Source: Paludibacteraceae bacterium
Lineage (GTDB): Bacteria; Bacteroidota; Bacteroidia; Bacteroidales; Paludibacteraceae
DNA length: 64,000 bases
Assembly: GCA_024399655.1 (NCBI GenBank)
Contig: JAKSNP010000005.1
Coordinates: 55,250 to 119,249 of the forward strand
Direction of reading: 5' to 3'
The notes beneath the pieces are model-generated. The model saw only the letters and a list, made by a program, of their open reading frames with translations, made no database searches and had not been told where the DNA came from. Positions 57,029 to 63,799 of the stretch are shown piece by piece. Numbering within the stretch: the stretch's first letter is position 1; every line of letters starts with the position of its first letter. The translations under genes were made by a program, and so were the position numbers.

Positions 57029-57066
57029 GGGTTTCTTTTTGGTCGGCTGTTTTTAGAGCTTTTTTT

Positions 57067-58038
57067 TTACACCTGCGTGCGTTTCCACACGTATTTTTTC
57101 AGCAGATAGAGTGCCAACGGCATCCATTTCCGGCGGCACCACTGCCATTCGCCGTTGTAGCTCACCATCTTGCCTTTTAGTCCGTTCTTGAAGGTGAAAA
57201 CGCTGTTCTTGGAGTGCCGGGACGGCGCCAGCCTGCCCATGTCGAAGGTGGTCACGCCTTTTTCGCTGAGGTGGGCGAGCATGCGTTCGTATAGATAGTA
57301 GGAGGCCGACAGTTCACGTCCCCTCGGTGAGGTGACGGCATAGAGGCTGGTGGCGGTATGGCGGGGCGATATATGGATGACCGTGGCGGCTACGGGCCGG
57401 CAGTCGTCGCCTTTCACCAGCAGCATCTTGAATGACGGGTCGTCCATCAGGCGTCTCAGCAAAGGCTCGCTCAGATAGCCGTTGAATTGCTTGCGTTCCA
57501 CCATCTCGCGGTGGAGCGTCATATAGTCGCGTATGTCTTGTTCGTCCGCGTGATCGGGCGCGAAGAAAGTGAGCGGGTAGCGGGCGGCTTTTTTCAGGTT
57601 TTTCTTCCAGTTGTGGTCATATTCCACGGCGCGCGTCAGGTCGATTTCCTTGCTCAGCGTGGTGGAGAAGAGGCCCACCGGCCTAAGCCATCCTCCCAGC
57701 CGCAAGGCGGTCTCGCACTCGGGCGTGTAGAGCGAATTGAGGTTCAGTTCGTAGGCGTCATATCCCGTGGCGGTCAGTTGGAGGTAGAATTCGCTCACTA
57801 CGCTTTCATCCGCCGTTTCCTCTCGCCGGCATTCGCCCTGTATACACAGCATGCTCAGCCCCGCTTTACGACGCACGTAGCCCGCGCAGGCGATGGTAGG
57901 GGTAGCCGAATCGTCGGCGTAATACCTGAGCTCGCTTTCCGCTATCTGACCCCTGCACCAGGCGTCCGTTTGCGTGTGGGGAACTATAGCCCATTCGCTG
58001 ATCAGGTCGTAGAACTGTTGACGGCTGAGTGTCTGCAT
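57067..58038 (-). CDS. FemAB-like/GNAT-fold protein 1
   Basis: A 323-residue protein with the FemABX-like double GNAT layout. Recognisable parts are YDHNWKKNLKKAARYPLTFF, the GNAT-like core VAATVIHISPRHTATSLYAV, SASYYLYERMLAHLSEKGVT and FDMGRLAPSRHSKNSVFTFK near the C terminus. FemABX proteins transfer amino acids from aminoacyl-tRNA, or act as sugar/lipid N-acyltransferases in glycan clusters. Three bases separate it from the next FemAB-like gene upstream. The substrate cannot be stated. Confidence 0.7.
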   Translation of the reverse strand: MQTLSRQQFYDLISEWAIVPHTQTDAWCRGQIAESELRYYADDSATPTIACAGYVRRKAGLSMLCIQGECRREETADESVVSEFYLQLTATGYDAYELNLNSLYTPECETALRLGGWLRPVGLFSTTLSKEIDLTRAVEYDHNWKKNLKKAARYPLTFFAPDHADEQDIRDYMTLHREMVERKQFNGYLSEPLLRRLMDDPSFKMLLVKGDDCRPVAATVIHISPRHTATSLYAVTSPRGRELSASYYLYERMLAHLSEKGVTTFDMGRLAPSRHSKNSVFTFKNGLKGKMVSYNGEWQWCRRKWMPLALYLLKKYVWKRTQV

Positions 58039-58041
58039 CCC

Positions 58042-59001
58042 TTAGCGCTGTTTGTGGGTGAAAAGACGGTAGAGCATATACGGTACGGCAAACCACCATT
58101 TATAGTATTTCTGTACGCTGTAGTACGACGACGGCTCGCTGCCGAACTGCTTGAAATGGGCGGCCACACCGCGGATCATGCTGCCTTCAAAGTCGAATAT
58201 CACGCCTTTCTCGCGGGCCAGCTTGATGCATTCCAACACCAGCAGAGCCATGGCGCCCGTGTCGTTGTAGTTGGCGTCCTGAGCGGCGATCAGGTAGTGC
58301 ATCACGTTCTTGTCCCACACCACAAATCCCGCTGCTATCAGCACGCCGTCGGCGTTGCGGATGGCGATCGTCTCACCCTGCTGCTGACGCGTGGCTTTGC
58401 GCTCCATCACCAGCATGAACTCGCGCGAATAGGATATCTTTTTCTTTTTCTGTTCCAGACAATGCGTGTGGAATCTATAGAACTCCTCCACGTTCAGCCC
58501 GCGTTCCGCATGTAGCGACAGCGCTTTCTGAAGCTGGCGTTTCTTGTTGCGCGAGAAGCGGTCGATCACTTTGTCCAGGTCGCTCAAATCGTTCAAACGG
58601 TAGGTCACGCGGTGCTTGATCGTGAAGCCCAGACCCTCCATTATTTCCGGGCACGGACTGTCGATGGGGTAGTGCTGATAATAGTAGCACAATCCCATTG
58701 CCTCAAGCCGGTCGCGTATCTCCTCGCATACGATGCGTTCCGTGTCTTGAGTCATCACTCCGCAGTTGCGGTTGATCCAGATGCCGCCGATCTGAGTCAT
58801 CTGGGGCATGAGGATATATTTCATCCCCCAGCGTTTCCTGATCAGGTAGGGCATCGCGCCCAACACCGTTTCACGGTCGGTCACCAGGATCACGTCCCAT
58901 TCTTTGCCGGCGCATACGGCATCCAGCCACCACGGTTGCATGAAAATGGGGATATCCGTGTTCTGCTCGCATAATTGCGCGTATAGTTCTTTGTTCGTCA
59001 T
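58042..59001 (-). CDS. FemAB-like/GNAT-fold protein 2
   Basis: A 319-residue FemAB-like protein from ATG 59001 (MTNKELYAQLCEQNTDIPIF); ATG 59019 would add six residues. It has FMQPWWLDAVCAGKEWDVIL, YLIRKRWGMKYILMPQMTQI, RFSRNKKRQLQKALSLHAER, a GNAT-like IAAGFVVWDKNVMHYLIAAQ, and FDFEGSMIRGVAAHFKQFGS, the typical late motif of this Bacteroidota group. It is the first gene of the minus-strand unit from the promoter at 59071-59102. The role is probably in glycan or envelope modification. Confidence 0.75.
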   Translation of the reverse strand: MTNKELYAQLCEQNTDIPIFMQPWWLDAVCAGKEWDVILVTDRETVLGAMPYLIRKRWGMKYILMPQMTQIGGIWINRNCGVMTQDTERIVCEEIRDRLEAMGLCYYYQHYPIDSPCPEIMEGLGFTIKHRVTYRLNDLSDLDKVIDRFSRNKKRQLQKALSLHAERGLNVEEFYRFHTHCLEQKKKKISYSREFMLVMERKATRQQQGETIAIRNADGVLIAAGFVVWDKNVMHYLIAAQDANYNDTGAMALLVLECIKLAREKGVIFDFEGSMIRGVAAHFKQFGSEPSSYYSVQKYYKWWFAVPYMLYRLFTHKQR

Positions 59002-59070
59002 AAGCTCGTTTTGTCGCATCGCGGGAACCTTTCCTGCCCTTTATTCCCCGCTTTGCCTAAAAATCGCCGA

Positions 59071-59102
59071 CAAAGGTACGAAAAAATTTGCATATATGCA
59101 AA
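59071..59102 (-). promoter_or_regulatory. Promoter for the FemAB-like/GT4 unit
   Basis: On the minus strand: TTTG at 59102-59099, 20 bp, TACCTTTG at 59078-59071. Its -33 box is one arm of the 16-bp palindrome 59087-59102 and lies within the spacer of the facing plus-strand promoter. Confidence 0.85.
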
Positions 59103-59118
59103 AAAATATGTACTTTTG
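59087..59118 (+). promoter_or_regulatory. Promoter for the phosphohexomutase gene
   Basis: TTTG 59087-59090, 20 bp, TACTTTTG 59111-59118. It places the transcript start near 59124 and thereby the coding start at ATG 59142. It overlaps the divergent promoter. Confidence 0.85.
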
Positions 59119-59141
59119 CAGCCAAATTTATACTTTTTGTT

Positions 59142-60920
59142 ATGGAAAAAGCTGAACTTAACCGAATCGAACAGCTGGCTCAGAGTTGGCTGGACGGCAA
59201 TTTCGATGACGCTACCAAAGCGGAAGTCGCTGGTATGTTGCAGGATGAGGACAAATCCCTGCTCATCGACTCTTTCTATCGTACCTTGGAATTCGGTACC
59301 GGAGGCCTGCGCGGAATCATGGGAGCCGGCACCAACCGGATGAACCGATACGTTGTGGCACAGGCCACACAGGGATATGCCGATTATCTCAATCGAATAG
59401 CTCGCGAAGGCGGGTTCGCCACTTTGGAGAAAGGCGGACAGGTGAGCGTCGTGGTCGGACACGACTGCCGCAACAACGGACGGCTCTTCGCCGAAACCGT
59501 GGCCGATGTCTTCTCCGCCAACGGAATCAAAGTCTATCTCTTCGAGAGCCTGAGGCCCACTCCCGAAGTCAGTTTCGCTATCCGCCACCTCCATTGCCAG
59601 GGCGGTGTCAACGTCACCGCTTCACACAACCCCAAGGAGTATAACGGCTACAAAGCCTATTGGGAGGACGGAAGCCAGGTGCTCCAGCCCCACGATCAGG
59701 GTATCATCGATTGCGTCAACGCCTGCCGCATGGAGGACGTTAAATGGCAGGGAAATAAACAGCTCATCCAAATCATCGGCGGCGAAATCGACTACGATTA
59801 TATGCAGGCCGTACGCTCCGTCATGATCGATCAGGACGTCATTCATCGTCAGCACGACCTCAATATCGTCTATACGCCCCTCCACGGTGCCGGCCGCCAG
59901 ATAGTGCCCATGTGCCTGCGCAGCTGGGGGTTCACCAATATTCATGTCGTGCCCGAGCAGATGGTGATCGACGGCAATTTCTCTACCGTCGTCTCGCCTA
60001 ATCCCGAGAACGCCGAAGCCATGACGCTCGGCATCAATCTGGGTACCGAATTGGGAGCCGACCTCGTCATCGCTTCCGATCCCGATGCCGACCGTATCGC
60101 CATCGTGGTGCGCGACCAGCACAACCGATGGGTGATCATCAACGGCAACCAGACCTGCATGATGTATTGCTATTATATCATCAATAATATGAAGCGCCTC
60201 GGCAAACTTACTCCCGATATGTTCCTCGTCAAAACCATCGTCACCAGCGAGGTCATCCGACGTATCGCCGACCGGCAGGGCGTCACGCTCACCGACGAGT
60301 ACACCGGCTTCAAATGGATTGCCAACCGTATTCGTATGTGGGAAGGACAACGCAAATACATCGGCGGTGGTGAGGAGTCGTTCGGCTTCCTCGCCTACGA
60401 TGCCGTCCGCGACAAGTGCTCTCCCTCGGCCATCTGCCTTATCGCCGAAATCGCCGCCTTCGCCAAGGATCATGGCATGACGCTCTACCAATACCTCCTC
60501 TCCATCTATCAGGAGTACGGATTCCAATACGAAACCGCCGTCAGCATCGTCCGACCCGGCAAGTCCGGCGCTGAGGAAATCGCACAAATGATGGCGGATT
60601 ATCGCTCTTGCCCCGTCACCGAAATAGCCGGCGATAAAGTGGTACGCGTGCTCGACTATCTCTCCCTCACCCAACGCACACTCGTCAATGGCGTTTGGAC
60701 CGAATCGCCCATTTCCATGGCGCTCGATGCCACCGGCAATGTGCTCCAGTTCTACACCGAAGGAGGACTCAAAGTCAGCGTACGTCCTTCCGGAACCGAA
60801 CCCAAAATCAAGTATTATTTCGAGATTCCCGCCGATATGCCTTCGCCCGACGATTACGCCGAGGCTACCTTGGCGGCACAGGCTCGAGTCGACGATATCA
60901 AACGCAGCATGCGCATCTGA
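59142..60920 (+). CDS. Phosphoglucomutase/phosphomannomutase
   Basis: Alpha-D-phosphohexomutase of 592 residues that moves a phosphate between C1 and C6 of a hexose (glucose or mannose). It has the entry region FGTGGLRGIMGAGTNRMN, the catalytic Ser loop NVTASHNPKEYNGYKAYWED, the Mg-binding ASDPDADRIAIV, the sugar-binding GGGEESFGFLAYD (as IGGGEESFGFL), and the phosphate-binding VRPSGTEPKIKYYF. Length fits the PGM/PMM type with an N-terminal extension common in Bacteroidetes and Firmicutes. The longer frame from TTG 59088 is rejected because the promoter lies in it. Confidence 0.94.
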   Translation: MEKAELNRIEQLAQSWLDGNFDDATKAEVAGMLQDEDKSLLIDSFYRTLEFGTGGLRGIMGAGTNRMNRYVVAQATQGYADYLNRIAREGGFATLEKGGQVSVVVGHDCRNNGRLFAETVADVFSANGIKVYLFESLRPTPEVSFAIRHLHCQGGVNVTASHNPKEYNGYKAYWEDGSQVLQPHDQGIIDCVNACRMEDVKWQGNKQLIQIIGGEIDYDYMQAVRSVMIDQDVIHRQHDLNIVYTPLHGAGRQIVPMCLRSWGFTNIHVVPEQMVIDGNFSTVVSPNPENAEAMTLGINLGTELGADLVIASDPDADRIAIVVRDQHNRWVIINGNQTCMMYCYYIINNMKRLGKLTPDMFLVKTIVTSEVIRRIADRQGVTLTDEYTGFKWIANRIRMWEGQRKYIGGGEESFGFLAYDAVRDKCSPSAICLIAEIAAFAKDHGMTLYQYLLSIYQEYGFQYETAVSIVRPGKSGAEEIAQMMADYRSCPVTEIAGDKVVRVLDYLSLTQRTLVNGVWTESPISMALDATGNVLQFYTEGGLKVSVRPSGTEPKIKYYFEIPADMPSPDDYAEATLAAQARVDDIKRSMRI

Positions 60921-60962
60921 CGGCGGCACTCATCCCTTTCTGAATTCACCCTTTAATTATTA

Positions 60963-61646
60963 ATGTATATGAAAAAAATTCTTTTCCCCCTCGCTCTTAT
61001 CGCGTTGGTTACGGCTTGCCAACCCAAACCCGAACCCGATCCGGTGCTCACCGAAAACGGGTATGAATACATCGATCTCGGACTTTCTGTCAAATGGGCA
61101 ACGATGAACGTCGGTGCCGCCGCTCCCGAAGACTTCGGCTACTACGTGGCTTGGGGCGAAACCAAAAACCGCGAAACCGACACCTACGACTGGGCGCACT
61201 ATGCTTTCGCCAACGGTAGCGGCGAAACGCTCACCAAGTATTGCTCCAATCCGGATATGGGCAACAATGGATTCACCGACAATAAGGTACGGCTCGACAA
61301 GGAGGACGACCTCGCTGCTGTGGCTTGGGGTGGCAAATGGCGTATGCCCACTCAGGAAGAGATGCAGGAATTGATCGACCGTTGCACTTGGACCTTCACT
61401 ACGCTCGGGGCCAACAAGGGTTATCAGGTGGTCGGACCCAGCGGCAAGTCTATTTTCCTTCCGGCTGGTGGCGAACCGCAAGGCAGCATTTATTTCGGCA
61501 AGAACAAATACGGACATTATTGGACCTCCACCAATTGTGGTGCCAATTCGTCTTATTCTTGGGCTTTGTATATGGCGCCTGATGCCTATACGATGCCGGG
61601 TGGCAACTATCGTTGTTCGGGTTTCTCCGTCCGTCCCGTCCTCTAA
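60963..61646 (+). CDS. FISUMP-type lipoprotein
   Basis: Predicted lipoprotein of 227 residues. The signal is MKKILFPLALIALVTAC with a lipobox cysteine (VTAC), starting at ATG 60963 or 60969. The mature part opens with YEYIDLGLSVKWATMNVGAA and includes YVAWGETKNR, WRMPTQEEMQELIDRCTW and SGFSVRPVL. These are marks of the Fibrobacter succinogenes major paralogous (FISUMP) domain, a C-type-lectin-like or FGE-like fold. Surface display is likely; function unknown. The first 9-bp repeat array begins right after its stop. Confidence 0.87.
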   Translation: MYMKKILFPLALIALVTACQPKPEPDPVLTENGYEYIDLGLSVKWATMNVGAAAPEDFGYYVAWGETKNRETDTYDWAHYAFANGSGETLTKYCSNPDMGNNGFTDNKVRLDKEDDLAAVAWGGKWRMPTQEEMQELIDRCTWTFTTLGANKGYQVVGPSGKSIFLPAGGEPQGSIYFGKNKYGHYWTSTNCGANSSYSWALYMAPDAYTMPGGNYRCSGFSVRPVL

Positions 61647-61650
61647 CTCC

Positions 61651-61770
61651 CTAGCCCCCTAGCCCCCTCGCTCTCCTAGATCCCCTAGATCCCCTAGATC
61701 CCCTAGATACTCTAGATACTCTAGATATTCTAGATCCCCTAGATACTCTAGATCTCCTAGCTCCCCTAGA
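61651..61770 (+). repeat. 9-bp CTAGATnnn repeat array, upstream block
   Basis: CTAG occurs at 61676 and then exactly every 9 bases through 61766 (11 in a row), usually as CTAGATCCC, CTAGATACT or CTAGATATT. Less regular units (CTAGCCCCC, CTCGCTCTC) precede it from 61651. The array fills the gap between the lipoprotein and the four-helix-bundle gene. Confidence 0.95.
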
Positions 61771-61796
61771 AAAAAAAATCAATCCCCCCAAAAAAA

Positions 61797-62552
61797 ATGA
61801 CCCAACCGCCCAACGCCAACATCCCTCGTGTGCTGAGGCATCAGACCAACTGGAAAGAACTTTTCTTCTACCAAAAAAGCGAAGTCATCTACCAATTGAC
61901 CTTCACCTTCAGCAGACGTTTCCTTCCCGCCTACGGCGACCGTACTGTCGACCAGATGGTACAAGCGGCACGCTCCGGTAAGCAGAATATTGTGGAAGGG
62001 TTAGCCGATGGAGTCGCATCTTCCGAGATGCAACTCAAGCTGCTTAATGTGGCTCGTGCCAGTATTCAGGAGCTGCAGGAGGATTTTGTGGATTATCTCA
62101 CTTCTCGCACACTCCGCATTTGGGACGATACACATCCGCGCTACAACCAGATGCTGGCTTTCTGCCGCGAGCATAATTTGCTGGCCGATTATCAGCCCTT
62201 CTTGGAGCGTTGGCAGGAAGAAGAAATGGCGAACATCGGCTACACGCTTTGCCGAATGGTCGACCGGATGATGACATCCTATATACAGGGCATAGAAACG
62301 CAGTTCATCAAAGAGGGCGGTATCAAGGAGCGAATGCATGCCGCCCGTGCAGGCTATCGCAAGAGTCAGGACGAGCGTCTCCGCCAACAGGAAGCGGAGC
62401 TCGCCGCCCTCCGCAAGGATAATGCCGCCCTCCAACAAGAGCTCGCCGCCCTCCGCAACGAAACCGCCGCTCTCCAACAAGAGAATGCCACCCTCCGCAA
62501 GGATAATGCCACCCTCCGTGAAGAAATCCACCGCCTCAACGCTTCTAGATAA
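61797..62552 (+). CDS. S23-type four-helix-bundle protein with leucine-zipper tail
   Basis: A 251-residue protein. Residues about 15-150 match the S23/IVS-type four-helix-bundle family (NWKELFFYQKSEVIYQLTFT, VQAARSGKQNIVEGLADG, LLNVARASIQELQEDFVDYL), probably the version with a four-helix-bundle suffix domain. The C-terminal third is a coiled coil of heptads with Leu at a fixed place (ALRKDNA, ALQQELA, ALRNETA). No catalytic residues are known for the family; relatives bind nucleic acid or partner proteins (rRNA intervening-sequence proteins, Avd of diversity-generating retroelements). Its stop TAA is set within a CTAGATAA unit, and the second repeat array follows in the same frame. Confidence 0.85.
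   Translation: MTQPPNANIPRVLRHQTNWKELFFYQKSEVIYQLTFTFSRRFLPAYGDRTVDQMVQAARSGKQNIVEGLADGVASSEMQLKLLNVARASIQELQEDFVDYLTSRTLRIWDDTHPRYNQMLAFCREHNLLADYQPFLERWQEEEMANIGYTLCRMVDRMMTSYIQGIETQFIKEGGIKERMHAARAGYRKSQDERLRQQEAELAALRKDNAALQQELAALRNETAALQQENATLRKDNATLREEIHRLNASR
62406..62531 (+). repeat. 21-bp tandem repeat encoding heptads
   Basis: Six in-frame 21-bp units such as GCCCTCCGCAAGGATAATGC encode ALRKDNA, ALQQELA, ALRNETA, ALQQENA, TLRKDNA, TLREEIH. The DNA itself is repetitive, including shared codons, so the coiled coil grew by unit duplication. Confidence 0.85.
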
Positions 62553-62558
62553 TCCCCC

Positions 62559-62726
62559 CTAGATCCTCTAGATATTCTAGATCTCCTAGATATTCTATAT
62601 CCCCTAGATCCCCTAGATCTTCTAGATATTCTAGATCCCCTCGCTCCCCTAGATCCTCTAGATCTACTAGATTCTCTAGATCTACTAGATTCTCTAGATC
62701 TACTAGATCTTCTAGATACACTAGAA
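62559..62726 (+). repeat. 9-bp CTAGATnnn repeat array, downstream block
   Basis: Nineteen consecutive 9-bp steps from 62559 to 62721 carry CTAG at the unit start. Two are altered (CTAT at 62595, CTCG at 62640) without loss of phase. Common units are CTAGATCCC, CTAGATATT, CTAGATCTA and CTAGATTCT. In the frame of the preceding gene the array reads Leu-Asp-x. Confidence 0.95.
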
Positions 62727-62780
62727 TTTCTCCCCTTTCCGCTGCATAGCCGTTCACGTCCTCGTTCACGTTCTCGTTAA

Positions 62781-63415
62781 ATAGGCAGCTCCGCTGCATT
62801 TCCCGTTACCACACCGTTAGCACACCGATACATCACCCTTGTTTCATCAATACCTGTAAGGTGGATGTATATAGGGTTTCAGTTTCCTTTATTCGTTTTT
62901 TTCGTTGCCTTTATTAAAAGCGGCTTGTAACGGATTCATAAGGGGCTTTCGCAAGGCTGTGGCAGACCCTTGTTCATGATATACCCTTCCGTATCCTATC
63001 GCTCTTTTTCTTATCAAATTCCTTCATTTATGGTATCGGGAACTTCAGGGAACTTTCGGGAATTTCCCGCAAATTCCCGACTTCCTTTTGGGTATTTCCA
63101 GATTATAAAATCAACACTAATCCGCTGAATTTCAGCACTTTCTGGCGTTCTGCCATTCTCACTGCAATTCATCTCACGGACGCCTCTGATTTGTCCGTGA
63201 GAATCCTTTTCGTGAACTTTTGGGTCGGATTCATTATTGAGATGGGTGTCATATCATTCTGCCGAAGGCATATACATCAAGCATCATACATGTTCCTGCA
63301 TAGATACGAAAAAAATCCGATTCTCCAAATAGAAAGTATGTTTTTCAAAAAAAAGAAGAACTTTTTTTGGCAACACCTTGAAATCGGATTCTTCCCTGAT
63401 ACGAGTATACAAAAC
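62781..63415. other. Gene-free DNA between the repeat array and the CRISPR locus
   Basis: No convincing gene. GGGAA-type motifs cluster at 63041-63086, including a CGGGAATTTCCCG palindrome. At 63172-63202 the arms TCTCACGGAC and GTCCGTGAGA form a perfect 10-bp stem with an 11-base loop, followed by a weak T tail. Open frames here show no family motif. Confidence 0.5.
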
Positions 63416-63448
63416 AAAAAGGGGCAACCGGTCGGTCGCCCCCTTTTT
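63416..63448. terminator. Bidirectional terminator-like hairpin left of the CRISPR locus
   Basis: AAAAAGGGGC and GCCCCCTTTTT pair around a 12-base loop with T runs on both strands. It could back up the tracrRNA terminator at 63560 or close an unrecognised transcript from the left. Confidence 0.7.
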
Positions 63449-63457
63449 GTTCGTCTG

Positions 63458-63489
63458 AATTGCACAATTGCACAATTGCAGAATTGCAC
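63458..63489. repeat. Octamer tandem repeat AATTGCAC x4
   Basis: Four head-to-tail 8-bp units; the third is AATTGCAG. Adjacent units create TGCACAATTGCA-type inverted repeats. No gene overlaps. Confidence 0.75.
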
Positions 63490-63559
63490 ATCTGTGCGGC
63501 AGAATGGGTTATCCTTTTCTCCTTAGGTTCCGCCCGCTCCGTTTATTTCACCGATAGGC

Positions 63560-63639
63560 AAAAAAAAGCGAGACTTGCGTCCCACTTTGGATGTTTACAC
63601 AACGGAATAATCCTTATTGTGAATATCGTTCAAATTTGT
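63560..63639 (-). ncRNA. tracrRNA of a type II CRISPR system
   Basis: On the minus strand, the stretch from 63639 down to 63616 is the reverse complement of the first 24 bases of the CRISPR repeat. Only two positions differ, and both give G-U pairs in RNA. A small GGA-UUAU-UCC hairpin (63611-63602 region) follows, then single-stranded RNA. The transcript ends in GGGAC-GCAA-GUCUC, a 5-bp stem with a GNRA tetraloop, plus GC and a U8 run at 63567-63560. A Bacteroidota-type promoter stands at the right distance upstream (63644-63675). The order anti-repeat, short hairpin, terminator is that of tracrRNAs, which pair with pre-crRNA and Cas9. Expected length about 80 nt; exact ends are inferred. Confidence 0.87.
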
Positions 63640-63643
63640 GCTG

Positions 63644-63675
63644 CAAAGGTACTGCTTTTTTTTGAATTGACCAAA
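63644..63675 (-). promoter_or_regulatory. Promoter of the tracrRNA
   Basis: On the minus strand: TTTG at 63675-63672, 20 bp ending AAAAAAAAGCAG, TACCTTTG at 63651-63644. Nearly the same as the tRNA-Arg promoter at 24592-24623. Confidence 0.87.
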
Positions 63676-63691
63676 TATTTTGAGTAAAAAA

Positions 63692-63723
63692 TTTGTAGGA
63701 ATGCTATTTTTTTTGTAATTTTG
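63692..63723 (+). promoter_or_regulatory. Leader promoter of the CRISPR array
   Basis: TTTG 63692-63695, 20 bp with a T tract, TAATTTTG 63716-63723. It points into the array, whose first repeat starts 76 bases later, and is back to back with the tracrRNA promoter. Confidence 0.8.
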
Positions 63724-63799
63724 CAGGCGAAATAGAAGATTAACTTAATGTCGGACTTTTTTATACTATGGTATATCTTGATATTGAGATTACCACTGA

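Noticed and set aside
59622-60929. 435-codon minus-strand frame opposite the phosphohexomutase
   Set aside because: The plus strand has the complete catalytic motifs; this is an antisense frame in GC-rich DNA.
62545-62799. Minus-strand Asp-Leu-Glu repeat protein
   Set aside because: Open mainly because the 9-bp repeats lack stops in that frame. No promoter or family support; kept only as a remark on the array.
63191-63526. 111-codon plus-strand frame before the CRISPR locus
   Set aside because: It crosses a bidirectional terminator hairpin and the octamer repeat and shows no conserved features.
63616-63640. Reading the partial repeat as a degenerate first CRISPR repeat
   Set aside because: It lacks the 3' half of the repeat, lies 160 bases from repeat 1, and has a minus-strand promoter and terminator in the right places for a tracrRNA.
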